The notes under the pieces were generated by a model that worked only from the letters and a program-made list of their open reading frames with translations, was not told the DNA's origin and did no database searches. Positions 42,948-51,515 of a stretch of 64,000 nucleotides of DNA are shown in pieces (the stretch's first letter is position 1; each line of letters begins with the position of its first letter). The position numbers were made by a program, and so were the translations under genes. The stretch spans positions 124,001 to 188,000 of the forward strand of contig NZ_QPIG01000004.1 of NCBI RefSeq assembly GCF_003337215.1, written 5' to 3'. Source of the DNA: Oceanihabitans sediminis (GTDB lineage: Bacteria; Bacteroidota; Bacteroidia; Flavobacteriales; Flavobacteriaceae).

Positions 42948-43313
42948 ATGAAGCAATTGTTACTAGTTTTTTTAGGTGGTGGTTTTGGTAGCGTATTACG
43001 CTATATCATCGGCAAATACTTAAACAGTACTGAAAACGGCATTCCCTACGGAACCTTTTTAGCAAACATCTTAGGAAGTTTACTTATCGGTTGTATTCTA
43101 GGCTACGCTTTAAAAAACAATACCTTATCTTCAAACCAAACATTGTTATTAGCTACAGGTTTTTGTGGCGGATTTACCACCTTCTCTACCTTCGCTTATG
43201 AAAATCATCTGTTTTTAAAAACTGGAGACTTTACCAGCTTCGCTATTTATACCATTGCTAGTTTTGTACTAGGTTTTTTAGCTGTTTTCTTTGGAATGTT
43301 CTTAGTAAAGTAA
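42948..43313 (+). CDS. crcB: Fluoride efflux channel (CrcB/Fluc)
   Basis: The 121-residue protein has four hydrophobic spans, the usual length for Fluc. The first has GGGFGSVLRY, the second IPYGTFLANILGSLLIG with the conserved asparagine, and the third has GFCGGFTTFSTFAYE, the polar track of Phe and Thr/Ser residues that lines the fluoride pore. It works as a dual-topology dimer in the inner membrane. No fluoride riboswitch can exist upstream because the promoter leaves almost no leader. Confidence 0.94.
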   Translation: MKQLLLVFLGGGFGSVLRYIIGKYLNSTENGIPYGTFLANILGSLLIGCILGYALKNNTLSSNQTLLLATGFCGGFTTFSTFAYENHLFLKTGDFTSFAIYTIASFVLGFLAVFFGMFLVK

Positions 43314-43326
43314 AGAATATAAAAAT

Positions 43327-43926
43327 CTACGGAATAAAATTCTTCATACCCGCATGTATTTCTTCGTCTATATAATTTTCTAAAGGTACTAACGGACAAG
43401 AATATTTTTCATTATAAACACAATATGGATTATAGGTTTTATTAAAATCTATAACCATGGTATCCCCTTCCGGAATACGTAAGTCTAAATAACGACCTCC
43501 ACCATAGGTAGTTTCTCCATTAGATTTATCAGAGTAAGGAAGAAATAAATAATCCTCAAAACCCTTTTCTTGCATCATTTCCTGACCTTGGTACACATTT
43601 AAACTATAGGTGTTTCCGTTTATCTTAAAAGTAATAATTCCGTATACACGTTCTTTAGAAACACGCTCTGTAGTAGTTTCCATATCAAACCACTCAGAGC
43701 CTGGTGTGCGTTTTAATATTGCTTCCACTACAAAAGTAGAATCAAACTTAAAGAAATCTAGGGACTTAAAATTCTTTCTATCTCTACTTTTTAAAGGGGA
43801 CTTAGATGCGTCTTTAAATTCTGCATTTTTCTCTCTTTGCCATTCTGTATCTCCTAAAATAGGTTGTTTTCCATCGTTACAAGAAAAAACAGAAATACAT
43901 AAAAACAAGTAAATTAAATTTTTCAT
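43327..43926 (-). CDS. DUF1684 lipoprotein
   Basis: The 199-residue protein has a lipoprotein signal (MKNLIYLFLCISVFSC). The mature part (WQREKNAEFKDASKSPL, FFKFDSTFVVEAIL, YSLNVYQGQE, EDYLFLPYSDKSNGETTYGG, DLRIPEGDTMVIDFNKTYNP, YNEKYSCPLVPLENYI) is a clear DUF1684 domain, including the conserved FNxxYNPxCxYN segment. Function of the family is not known. A TATCTTTA box (minus strand, 43959-43966) lies upstream. Confidence 0.87.
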   Translation of the reverse strand: MKNLIYLFLCISVFSCNDGKQPILGDTEWQREKNAEFKDASKSPLKSRDRKNFKSLDFFKFDSTFVVEAILKRTPGSEWFDMETTTERVSKERVYGIITFKINGNTYSLNVYQGQEMMQEKGFEDYLFLPYSDKSNGETTYGGGRYLDLRIPEGDTMVIDFNKTYNPYCVYNEKYSCPLVPLENYIDEEIHAGMKNFIP

Positions 43927-43958
43927 TTGGGAGTATTTTCAACTTAAAATATAAAGTT

Positions 43959-43966
43959 TAAAGATA
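43959..43966 (-). promoter_or_regulatory. Variant -7 box before the DUF1684 gene
   Basis: Minus-strand TATCTTTA, 32 bases before the ATG at 43926; one base off consensus. Confidence 0.4.
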
Positions 43967-44012
43967 AGGAATAGCTTTGTAAATTATAGCTTCCTAATTG
44001 CTAATTATAGCA

Positions 44013-44471
44013 TTAAGGCTTCTTGATTTTATTGTTTTTCACCACGTGAGAGAGTACAATTTGGGTTTTACTTTCTCCATACACAATCAGTTGATCGATA
44101 AAAGTTTCTAAGTGCTTTTGGTTTTTTAAAACCACCTCCATAACTATGTTTTCGTTCCCCGTAATCCTGTAACAATTTACTACCTCATCAAAGGTTTTTA
44201 CTTTTTCCAAAAAAGGCTTTAACATTCCCATAAAAGCATGTAAAGTGATTAATGCTTTTAACTGATATCCAACCTCAAAAGGCGAAATTAATGTGATATG
44301 ATTTTGTATCAAACCCAGGTCTTCCATCTTCTTAATTCGCTCAGAAACAGCAGGTGACGAGATACCAACCTGTCTTCCGATAGCTGCATTTGACTGCCGT
44401 GAATTTTCCTGCAAACATGTTAAAATTTTCCAATTAATGTCATCTACCTTCATTTCTAAAGTTTTAATCAA
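44013..44471 (-). CDS. Lrp/AsnC family transcriptional regulator
   Basis: The 152-residue protein has an N-terminal helix-turn-helix (about 8-57; NWKILTCLQENSRQSNAAIG, VGISSPAVSERIKKMEDLGLI) and a C-terminal RAM/AsnC effector domain (about 70-145; TGNENIVMEVVLKNQKHLE). These regulators respond to amino acids. It is divergent from a hypothetical gene with facing promoters, which may be its target. Specific ligand cannot be named. Confidence 0.9.
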   Translation of the reverse strand: MIKTLEMKVDDINWKILTCLQENSRQSNAAIGRQVGISSPAVSERIKKMEDLGLIQNHITLISPFEVGYQLKALITLHAFMGMLKPFLEKVKTFDEVVNCYRITGNENIVMEVVLKNQKHLETFIDQLIVYGESKTQIVLSHVVKNNKIKKP

Positions 44472-44491
44472 TTATTCTTTAATTATTAAGT

Positions 44492-44551
44492 CAAATATAA
44501 TAATTTACATTAAAATCAAAAGCATTTAATGTTATTTAGTGACTAAATTTG
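44492..44551. promoter_or_regulatory. Divergent promoters of the Lrp-type regulator and the 131-residue protein
   Basis: TATATTTG on the minus strand at 44492-44499 and TAAATTTG on the plus strand at 44544-44551, 44 bases apart. Both match TAnnTTTG. The gap would suit an Lrp-type binding site, but no clear repeat was seen. Confidence 0.6.
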
Positions 44552-44572
44552 AGGTAAACCGAAAAATAGAAC

Positions 44573-44968
44573 ATGTTAACTCATATTCCATCGCATCTTT
44601 CTGACTTGCCTATATATAAGAAGGCCTTGCAAATCTTTGACTTATCTAGAAATATTTCCACGTATTTAAATCAGGATTTAGCTGTTTTAAAAGAAGACGG
44701 AAGCGAAGATATAAACATCTATTTTTCAGGAGATATCGTTCAACATTCTGTTTCCTTAGGTCCGGAAATTATTAATGCAGAAATGGAACGTGCAGCAGAA
44801 AAAAAGCTGAAGCACGTTGCTTCTTTAAGAAAACTTACCAACAGATTATACAGCCATTGCAAACGCTTGGAAAAATGTAATAGCAACGGGAAAGATTATA
44901 TTCCTATTTTAAGAAAAGAAATTAGGACTTTTAAAAAGCTTCAAAATAGCTGGATGCTTACTTTGTAG
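44573..44968 (+). CDS. Hypothetical 131-residue helical protein
   Basis: MLTHIPSHLSDLPIYKKALQ, then LDSRNIS-like (IFDLSRNISTYLNQDL), and a long basic helix region (ERAAEKKLKHVASLRKLTNR, YIPILRKEIRTFKKLQNSW). All-alpha, no signal peptide. It weakly resembles four-helix-bundle proteins, but I cannot assign it. Its last 11 bases overlap the end of the helicase-like gene on the other strand. Divergent from the Lrp regulator. Confidence 0.65.
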   Translation: MLTHIPSHLSDLPIYKKALQIFDLSRNISTYLNQDLAVLKEDGSEDINIYFSGDIVQHSVSLGPEIINAEMERAAEKKLKHVASLRKLTNRLYSHCKRLEKCNSNGKDYIPILRKEIRTFKKLQNSWMLTL

Positions 44969-45584
44969 CATCTTTCATTTTAATAAGATATGCATTGTAC
45001 ATAAAAGATTCTTGTAGTCTTTTATACTTCTCATGCATTTCTTCTGCAATAATCACGTATTGGCATTTCTGTAAACTTTCGGTTACTCGCAATACATCAT
45101 TATTATAATTATTTCTAATTAAAAATTCAGCATCATGAAGCGCGAATAATTTTAACTGTCCAAGATGCACACTATTTAGAAAATACAATCTGTTTAAGCG
45201 TGTTGGTGTTGCAATTAAGATATCTACTCCGTAATAAATTTCTTCACGTTGCTTTTCTAAATCATGCTCTTCATAAGCCGTATAGATTCTTAAATCGGTA
45301 TTTCGCGTGAATTTCTCAAATTCTTCTTTTAATTCTAAAGCTGCTGCTTTATCTCTAACTAAAATCAATGCTCTAGGAGAATCTTCAAAAGCTTCCGCAT
45401 TTAATTTCTGAATAGTTCCCATGATTAAAGCAGTCGTTTTACCAAAACCTTTTGGGGCAATACCGTATACATTTGCGCCTCCTTTTATTTTTGGTAATAT
45501 TTTCTTTTGAAAAGCTAAAGGTGCTTCAAAGCCCTGGTTTTCTATTGCTTCTTTAAGTAATGGATTTAGTTTTTTAAAAGACAT
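44958..45584 (-). CDS. Helicase-like protein with only the first RecA domain (degenerate DEAD-box type)
   Basis: The 208-residue protein starts at ATG 45584 (MSFKKLNPLLKEAIENQGFE); a longer opening at 45635 would lie over the -7 box at 45633-45640. Near the N-terminus is a Q-motif-like GFEAPLAFQKKILPKI, then motif I APKGFGKTTA (usual AQTGSGKT), Ia LILVRDKAAALELKEEF, Ib ATPTRLNRLYFL, and motif II as HDAEFL instead of DEAD. The protein ends here: there is no helicase domain 2 or motif VI. So it is either a nonhelicase ATP-binding protein or a scaffold. It could act with an RNA helicase elsewhere (inference). Confidence 0.78.
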   Translation of the reverse strand: MSFKKLNPLLKEAIENQGFEAPLAFQKKILPKIKGGANVYGIAPKGFGKTTALIMGTIQKLNAEAFEDSPRALILVRDKAAALELKEEFEKFTRNTDLRIYTAYEEHDLEKQREEIYYGVDILIATPTRLNRLYFLNSVHLGQLKLFALHDAEFLIRNNYNNDVLRVTESLQKCQYVIIAEEMHEKYKRLQESFMYNAYLIKMKDATK

Positions 45585-45632
45585 GAATGAATTTGAATTT
45601 AATTGAAAATATAGCAAGAATGCCATATATGG

Positions 45633-45640
45633 CAAATATA
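45633..45640 (-). promoter_or_regulatory. -7 box of the helicase-like gene
   Basis: TATATTTG on the minus strand, matching TAnnTTTG, 48 bases upstream of the ATG at 45584. Confidence 0.5.
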
Positions 45641-45717
45641 CTAATTAATGAAACACTTTTCGTCCGGCTACTGCCTGTATTTTAACAACTAGCATTTCTT
45701 ATCTTGATGAGAAAACA

Positions 45718-45759
45718 AAAAAGTCCGGGCATCTTGAAATTTAGATACCCAGACTTTTT
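45718..45759. terminator. Terminator after icmF
   Basis: AAAAAGTCCGGGCATCT (about 45718-45734) pairs with AGATACCCAGACTTTTT (45743-45759) with two mismatches; 8-base loop; T-runs on both strands. It lies 50 bases beyond the icmF stop. Confidence 0.75.
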
Positions 45760-45811
45760 ATTTATGTTTCTTTCCTTTGCCTGTTTGGTAAATGACAAAA
45801 CAGAAAGTGTA

Positions 45812-48800
45812 TTACATATTTCTTCTGTACTGCCCTCCTACTTCAAATAAAGCGGAAGTAATTTCTCCTAGAGAACAAACTTTACAAACATCCATTAATG
45901 CTTCGAAAATATTTTCGTTGTTAATAGCTCTAGATTGTAAATCTTTCAACAGATGCGCTGTATCATTTGCTTTATGCAGATTTTCTAGTGTATTGATTTG
46001 ATGTTGTTTTTCTTCTTCGGTTGCACGAATTACTTCTGCAGGAATTACTGTTGGAGAACCTTTTGAACTTAAGAAAGTATTTACCCCAACAATCGGGAAA
46101 CTACCGTTGTGCTTTAATGTTTCGTAATATAAACTCTCCTCTTGGATTTTAGAACGTTGGTACATAGTTTCCATTGCACCAAGAACACCACCTCTTTCTG
46201 TAATTCTGTCAAACTCTAATAAAACAGCTTCTTCTACTAAATCTGTTAATTCTTCTATGATAAAAGAACCTTGAATTGGGTTTTCGTTTTTAGCTAAACC
46301 TAATTCTTTATTAATAATTAACTGAATAGCCATTGCTCTACGAACAGATTCTTCTGTTGGCGTTGTTATTGCTTCATCATAAGCGTTTGTATGTAGTGAA
46401 TTACAGTTATCGTAGATAGCATATAGCGCTTGAAGCGTTGTACGAATATCGTTAAAGTCAATTTCCTGTGCGTGTAAACTACGTCCAGAAGTTTGAATAT
46501 GATATTTAAGCATTTGTGCTCTTGCATTTGCTCCGTATTTATGCTTCATTGCCTTTGCCCAAATTTTTCTAGCAACACGACCAATTACTGCGTATTCTGG
46601 ATCGATTCCGTTAGAGAAGAAGAAAGAAAGGTTTGGACCAAATTTATTGATATCCATTCCTCTACTTAAATAATACTCTACATAAGTGAAACCATTAGAT
46701 AGAGTCAGTGCCAATTGTGTAATTGGGTTTGCTCCAGCTTCTGCAATATGGTACCCTGAAATAGAAACAGAATAGAAGTTACGTACATTATTTTCAATGA
46801 AATACTCTTGAACGTCTCCCATTAATCTTAAAGCAAATTCTGTAGAAAAAATACAAGTGTTTTGCGCTTGGTCTTCTTTTAAAATATCTGCTTGAACCGT
46901 TCCACGAACTTGAGCAATAGTATTCTTTTTAATTTCTGCGTAAACCTCTGCAGGTAAAACTTGATCTCCGGTAACTCCTAGCAGCATCAATCCTAATCCG
47001 TTGTTTCCTTCCGGAAGCTCTCCGTTATACTTAGGTCTTTCTACTCCTTTCTCTTTGTAAATTTTAGCAATCTTAGCTTCTGTTTCTTTTTCTAAACCAT
47101 TTTCTTTAATGTAAATTTCACATTGTTGGTCTATGGCAGCATTCATAAAGAAACCTAATAACATTGGTGCAGGACCATTAATGGTCATACTAACCGATGT
47201 CATTACATCTGCTAAATTAAATCCAGAATACAGTTTTTTAGCATCATCTAAACAGCAGATAGAAACTCCGGCATTTCCTATTTTTCCATAAATATCTGGG
47301 CGTAAATCTGGATCGTTTCCGTAAAGCGTTACACTATCAAAGGCCGTAGATAAACGTTTAGCAGGTAGTCCTGCGCTTACATAGTGAAAACGTCTGTTTG
47401 TACGTTCTGGACCTCCTTCTCCAGCAAACATACGTGCTGGGTCTTCTCCCGTTCGCTTAAACGGATATAATCCGGAAGTATAAGGGAATTCTCCTGGTAC
47501 ATTTTCTTGTAAACACCATTTTAAAATATCTCCCCAAGCTTGGTATTTTGGTAAAGCTACCTTAGGTATTTGTAAATGAGAAAGTGACTCAGTGTGCGTT
47601 TCAATTTTAATTTCCTTATCTCTTACTTTAAAGGAATAGATAGGGTTTTTATATTTATTTACTTTGTCATCCCAACCAGTAATTACTTCCCAGTTATAAG
47701 GATCTAGGTTTAATTTTACTCTGTCGAATTCTGAAACTAATAATCTAACAAAGTCTTTATTTTCTTCTTTTGTTGTAATAGAATCGGAAGCAATTCCTGC
47801 TTTATCTAATTTTGGAGTTGCATCTAGAACAGTTTCAATAGTTTTATAAATTCCGTATAATTTCTGAGCTACTTCAACTTGCTCATTTGCTGTTTTATCG
47901 TAACTACGGTTGTTTTCAGCAATTTCAGAAAGATAACGGGTTCTTGATGGCGGAATCACGAAAATCTTTTCGCTCATTTCATCAGAAATATGAAAAGTAG
48001 TTTTTAGTTGCGAATCTGCTTTTTCTACTAGCTTATCCATGACCGCTTTGTATAGCGTGTTCATTCCTGGGTCGTTAAACTGCGATGCGATAGTTCCGAA
48101 TACTGGTAGTTCCTCTTGAGGAGTATCCCAAAGATTGTTATTACGCATATATTGTTTTTTCACATCACGTAAAGCATCTAGCGAACCTCTTTTATCAAAT
48201 TTGTTGATGGCAACTAAATCGGCAAAATCTAACATATCAATTTTCTCTAATTGTGTTGCAGCACCAAATTCTGGTGTCATCACATAAAGAGAAACATCTG
48301 AATGTTCAATAATCTCGGTATCTGATTGTCCGATACCTGAAGTTTCTAATATAATTAAATCGTATTCTGCTGCTTTTAAAACCTCAACAGCTTCGTTTAC
48401 ATATTTTGATAGTGCTAAGTTAGATTGACGAGTAGCCAAACTTCTCATATAAACTCTAGGATTATTAATAGCATTCATACGAATTCTATCTCCTAAAAGA
48501 GCACCTCCAGTTTTTCTTTTGGAAGGATCTACAGAAACTAAACCAACTGTTTTTCCTGGAAAGTCAATTAAAAATCTTCTTACAAGTTCATCTACCAAAC
48601 TAGATTTCCCTGCTCCACCGGTTCCTGTAATTCCTAAAACTGGTGTCTTAGAGTTTTTATTCTTTTGGTGAATTTTATCTAAAGTATCTTTTGCTACTTC
48701 TGGAAAGTTTTCAGCAGAAGAAATTACTCGAGCAATAGCTTGTGGATTTTTAGCCGGAAGCAAATCTAACACATCTGATGCAATAGCATCTCCAATGGCG

Positions 48801-49234
48801 AAATCAGATTTTTCAACTAAATCATTTATCATTCCTTGTAATCCCATTTCACGTCCGTCATCTGGCGAATAAATACGCGAAATACCATAGTCCATTAATT
48901 CCTTAATTTCCGTTGGAAGGATTACTCCTCCTCCACCTCCAAATATTTTAATATGCTCTGCTCCTCTTTCTTTTAGCAAATCATACATATATTTAAAGTA
49001 CTCGTTATGCCCACCCTGGTAAGAGGTTAAGCAAATAGCATTCGCGTCTTCTTGAATGGCTGTATTTACTACTTCTTCTACACTTCTATCGTGTCCTAAA
49101 TGAATAACCTCAACCCCTGTTGCTTGAATAATACGGCGCATGATATTTATAGATGCGTCATGTCCATCAAAAAGCGATGCTGCAGTTACTATACGTACTT
49201 TATGTTTTGGTTTATATGGTGCTACTTGTTGCAT
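45812..49234 (-). CDS. icmF: Fused isobutyryl-CoA mutase (IcmF-type B12-dependent acyl-CoA mutase)
   Basis: Adenosylcobalamin enzyme that rearranges acyl-CoA carbon skeletons in the cytoplasm. The 1140 residues hold three parts: a B12-binding domain (about 10-145; [35 protein letters not shown]), a G-protein chaperone domain (about 190-430; Walker [12 protein letters not shown] at 203-213, [17 protein letters not shown]), and a methylmalonyl-CoA mutase-type catalytic domain (about 560-1080; [20 protein letters not shown]). This order is that of IcmF, not of two-subunit methylmalonyl-CoA mutase. Isobutyryl-CoA is the best-known substrate; pivalyl- or isovaleryl-CoA are possible. No cobalamin riboswitch was seen upstream. 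Confidence 0.93.
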   Translation of the reverse strand: MQQVAPYKPKHKVRIVTAASLFDGHDASINIMRRIIQATGVEVIHLGHDRSVEEVVNTAIQEDANAICLTSYQGGHNEYFKYMYDLLKERGAEHIKIFGGGGGVILPTEIKELMDYGISRIYSPDDGREMGLQGMINDLVEKSDFAIGDAIASDVLDLLPAKNPQAIARVISSAENFPEVAKDTLDKIHQKNKNSKTPVLGITGTGGAGKSSLVDELVRRFLIDFPGKTVGLVSVDPSKRKTGGALLGDRIRMNAINNPRVYMRSLATRQSNLALSKYVNEAVEVLKAAEYDLIILETSGIGQSDTEIIEHSDVSLYVMTPEFGAATQLEKIDMLDFADLVAINKFDKRGSLDALRDVKKQYMRNNNLWDTPQEELPVFGTIASQFNDPGMNTLYKAVMDKLVEKADSQLKTTFHISDEMSEKIFVIPPSRTRYLSEIAENNRSYDKTANEQVEVAQKLYGIYKTIETVLDATPKLDKAGIASDSITTKEENKDFVRLLVSEFDRVKLNLDPYNWEVITGWDDKVNKYKNPIYSFKVRDKEIKIETHTESLSHLQIPKVALPKYQAWGDILKWCLQENVPGEFPYTSGLYPFKRTGEDPARMFAGEGGPERTNRRFHYVSAGLPAKRLSTAFDSVTLYGNDPDLRPDIYGKIGNAGVSICCLDDAKKLYSGFNLADVMTSVSMTINGPAPMLLGFFMNAAIDQQCEIYIKENGLEKETEAKIAKIYKEKGVERPKYNGELPEGNNGLGLMLLGVTGDQVLPAEVYAEIKKNTIAQVRGTVQADILKEDQAQNTCIFSTEFALRLMGDVQEYFIENNVRNFYSVSISGYHIAEAGANPITQLALTLSNGFTYVEYYLSRGMDINKFGPNLSFFFSNGIDPEYAVIGRVARKIWAKAMKHKYGANARAQMLKYHIQTSGRSLHAQEIDFNDIRTTLQALYAIYDNCNSLHTNAYDEAITTPTEESVRRAMAIQLIINKELGLAKNENPIQGSFIIEELTDLVEEAVLLEFDRITERGGVLGAMETMYQRSKIQEESLYYETLKHNGSFPIVGVNTFLSSKGSPTVIPAEVIRATEEEKQHQINTLENLHKANDTAHLLKDLQSRAINNENIFEALMDVCKVCSLGEITSALFEVGGQYRRNM

Positions 49235-49261
49235 GTATTTTAAAATATTCGATTAGTCTCG

Positions 49262-49269
49262 CAAATTTA
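49262..49269 (-). promoter_or_regulatory. -7 box of the icmF promoter
   Basis: TAAATTTG on the minus strand, matching TAnnTTTG, 27 bases upstream of the ATG at 49234. Confidence 0.55.
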
Positions 49270-49416
49270 AGGAATATAAAAATTATAGCTGTAATTTTTA
49301 AGAATTGTTTCGTGGTTTACAAACCATACAAACTCTGCTTAATTCATTTGAATTATAATTTTCAACAAACAGTAAGTTGCTATTTCAATTAGATAGAAAT
49401 TAGCTACAAATATTAG

Positions 49417-49424
49417 TATCTTTA
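49417..49424 (+). promoter_or_regulatory. Variant -7 box before the DUF4197 gene
   Basis: TATCTTTA, one base off consensus, 18 bases before the ATG at 49443. Confidence 0.45.
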
Positions 49425-49442
49425 CCCTAAAAAACATAACAT

Positions 49443-50144
49443 ATGAAACGCCTTTTAATATTCCTTTTAGTTTTAAACTTTACATCTTGCGCAGAATTTC
49501 AACAAGTAATAGATCAATTACCTCAAGAGGTTGGCTTATCGGAAGCGGAAATTGGTTCCGGTTTACGGGAAGCTTTAAATTTAGGTATAGACAAACAAGT
49601 TACACGACTAACCCAAAAGGACGGTTTCTTTAAAAATGATTTAGTTAGAATTCTTTTACCAGAAGAACTTCAAAAAGTAGATAAAGCTTTACGCGATATA
49701 GGTTTAGGAAATCTTGCAGACGAAGGTTTAAAAGTACTTAACAGAGCTGCGGAAGATGCTGTTGGCGAAGCAACACCTATTTTTATTGATGCTGTAAAAG
49801 GAATCACCTTTAATGATGCTAAAAGTATATTACTAGGCCAGAACGATGCCGCAACACAATATCTAACTAGCAGAACAGAAGCTGCTTTATACAACAAATT
49901 TCAACCTGTGATTGAAAACTCATTTACAAAGGTTGGCGCAGACCAAATTTGGGAAAACTTAATTAACAGGTATAATAGCATCCCATTCACCAATAAAGTA
50001 AACCCAGATTTAACAGATTATGTTACTAGTGAAGCACTAAAAGGAGTGTACACTATGATCGCTATGGAAGAAAAAGAAATAAGAAGTAATATATCTGCTA
50101 GAACAACAGATTTACTACGCAAAGTTTTTGCTATGCAAGATTAA
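49443..50144 (+). CDS. DUF4197 lipoprotein
   Basis: The 233-residue protein has a lipoprotein signal (MKRLLIFLLVLNFTSC). The mature part (GLSEAEIGSGLREALNLGID, DGFFKNDLVRILLPEELQKV, VDAVKGITFNDAKSILLG-like segment, DLTDYVTSEALKGVYTMIAM and EKEIRSNISARTTDLLRKVF) is the whole DUF4197 domain. It is a helical periplasmic or outer-membrane lipoprotein of unknown role. It is divergent from icmF and ends before a clear terminator. Confidence 0.9.
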   Translation: MKRLLIFLLVLNFTSCAEFQQVIDQLPQEVGLSEAEIGSGLREALNLGIDKQVTRLTQKDGFFKNDLVRILLPEELQKVDKALRDIGLGNLADEGLKVLNRAAEDAVGEATPIFIDAVKGITFNDAKSILLGQNDAATQYLTSRTEAALYNKFQPVIENSFTKVGADQIWENLINRYNSIPFTNKVNPDLTDYVTSEALKGVYTMIAMEEKEIRSNISARTTDLLRKVFAMQD

Positions 50145-50190
50145 CAACAATAATTGTAGCTTTTTTCATCTAACATTTTTGAGATATTGT

Positions 50191-50219
50191 AACCGGTTTT
50201 CTACAAAACCGGTTTTTTT
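50191..50219 (+). terminator. Terminator after the DUF4197 gene
   Basis: AACCGGTTTT (50191-50200), loop CTAC, AAAACCGGTT (50205-50214), then a T-run. 10-bp perfect stem. Confidence 0.85.
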
Positions 50220-50293
50220 GTTAAAATTTTATCGCTTTGTTTTTATTATTCACAAAAAAATGTATATTTATCTGTCTAATAGCTAATTAAACC

Positions 50294-50485
50294 ATGAATA
50301 GAAATGATATAATTAAACAGCACCAAAGTAAGCTCAACAGAAAATACAAGAAACTTGTAGAAAAAGCTTACAATTTCAGACAAACCGACCATGCCTTAAG
50401 TGATATTTCAGAATATAAAGCAATCAAGCTTTTAGATAAGCTAAATAAGCTCAAATATCTTTCTAGGGAAACGCATAAGGTCTAA
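50294..50485 (+). CDS. Small basic helical protein (Lacal_2735-like)
   Basis: A 63-residue protein, rich in lysine. The core LNRKYKKLVEKAYNFRQTDH followed by SEYKAIKLLDKLNKLKYL recalls the Lacal_2735 family (KYxKLxxEAxxLS...SDxKxAEAxxLLxxIxxL), known in Flavobacteriaceae. The match is from memory of the pattern and not verified. Two helices are predicted. No signal peptide. No clear promoter; the nearest upstream gene has its own terminator. Function unknown. Confidence 0.55.
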   Translation: MNRNDIIKQHQSKLNRKYKKLVEKAYNFRQTDHALSDISEYKAIKLLDKLNKLKYLSRETHKV

Positions 50486-50558
50486 AATTTACCATTTCTT
50501 TAACCTTTACATAACGTCCAAAAAGAAGTTATGCTCGTAATTTATATAAACAAGAATT

Positions 50559-50705
50559 ATGAGCACACAATACTGTAAAGTCGGAAAAACAAAACCTAAC
50601 TTAAAAAAGTTATTAAACCTTAAAGCTGCAGAAGAAAAAGCAGTTTCTTTTATAGAGGTTATATATAAAAATAAGCCTATGGAGGATCTTAATGCAGTGT
50701 CTTAA
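50559..50705 (+). CDS. Possible 48-residue small protein
   Basis: ATG at 50559, TAA at 50703-50705. The sequence starts MSTQYCKVGKTKPNLKKLLN and ends IYKNKPMEDLNAVS. It has a plausible codon and amino-acid composition for this genome and begins 73 bases after the previous small gene. Its last 17 bases overlap the end of the convergent BtuF-like gene. No recognised family and no obvious promoter. It may be a real small protein or a chance frame. Confidence 0.42.
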   Translation: MSTQYCKVGKTKPNLKKLLNLKAAEEKAVSFIEVIYKNKPMEDLNAVS

Positions 50706-51474
50706 AATAGGCAAAAGCTTTAATAAGTCTAGAACCGTACCACGAAAACATTTCACCATCTACTAATTGTATTCTGGCATCAGGAAAATACGCCAGAAAC
50801 TCCCTTTTGTGTTCTTCCTTAAAAGGATAAGGTTCACTAGACAAAAACACTGTATCAACAGCCTTTGCATTAGCAATATCTATTTCTGGATACCTATCTA
50901 AATCAGCATATACATTTTCAAAATTATTTAGTTTTAATAAATATTCAATGAAGGTGTGTTTTCCTGCAACCATGAAAGGTTTTTTCCATATAAAATAAGC
51001 AACCTTTTTCCTTGGTTTGTCTTTTATATATTCCTGAAAATCTTTTAGATTATTTTGAATAGTTTCCGAAATATGTTTTGCTGCAGCTTCTTTCTGAAAC
51101 ATCGCTCCATACTGCTGAATCACGGCAACACAATCGGAAATAGTTTCAATATCAGAAACATGCACCGGAGAAATTTCACTACAAGCAGCAACGATGTCTT
51201 GCGTGTTTTCTTCTTTATTGCATAAAATAATATCTGGCTGCAAGGCTTTTATTTTATCTAAATGCACTTGCTTGGTTCCTCCAACAATCTTTTTATTTTT
51301 AATCAGATTTTTTGGATGTACACAGAATTTAGTAATACCTACTATAGCGTCTTCTAAACCTAAATCTACAAGTAATTCTGTTTGAGAAGGCACCAAGGAA
51401 ACAATTCTTTTTGGTACAGATGCCAAATGAATTTCTCTATTTAGTGAGTCTACTAACTTCATTGTGAATTTCAA
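50689..51474 (-). CDS. BtuF-like helical-backbone metal receptor without signal peptide
   Basis: The 261-residue protein belongs to the periplasmic-binding-protein 2 (BtuF/FhuD-like) class: KRIVSLVPSQTELLVDLGL, IVGGTKQVHLDKIKALQPDII, a long backbone helix region (about 110-165), and the second lobe DTVFLSSEPYPFKEEH. BtuF-type proteins bind cobalamin or iron chelates. Here there is no N-terminal hydrophobic stretch: it begins MKFTMKLVDSLNREIHL, so it is predicted cytoplasmic unless the start is wrong. No upstream in-frame start with a signal peptide is seen (pyrF ends 41 bases above). No permease or ATPase is adjacent. Confidence 0.83.
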   Translation of the reverse strand: MKFTMKLVDSLNREIHLASVPKRIVSLVPSQTELLVDLGLEDAIVGITKFCVHPKNLIKNKKIVGGTKQVHLDKIKALQPDIILCNKEENTQDIVAACSEISPVHVSDIETISDCVAVIQQYGAMFQKEAAAKHISETIQNNLKDFQEYIKDKPRKKVAYFIWKKPFMVAGKHTFIEYLLKLNNFENVYADLDRYPEIDIANAKAVDTVFLSSEPYPFKEEHKREFLAYFPDARIQLVDGEMFSWYGSRLIKAFAYFKTLH

Positions 51475-51515
51475 ACTTTTTAAGAATGCAATTTATAAAA
51501 AGCAACCGTTAAAGC

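Noticed and set aside
49235-49442. Cobalamin riboswitch upstream of icmF
   Set aside because: No B12-box-like conserved core or matching paired structure was seen on the minus strand; same for 56268-56446 before nrdJ.
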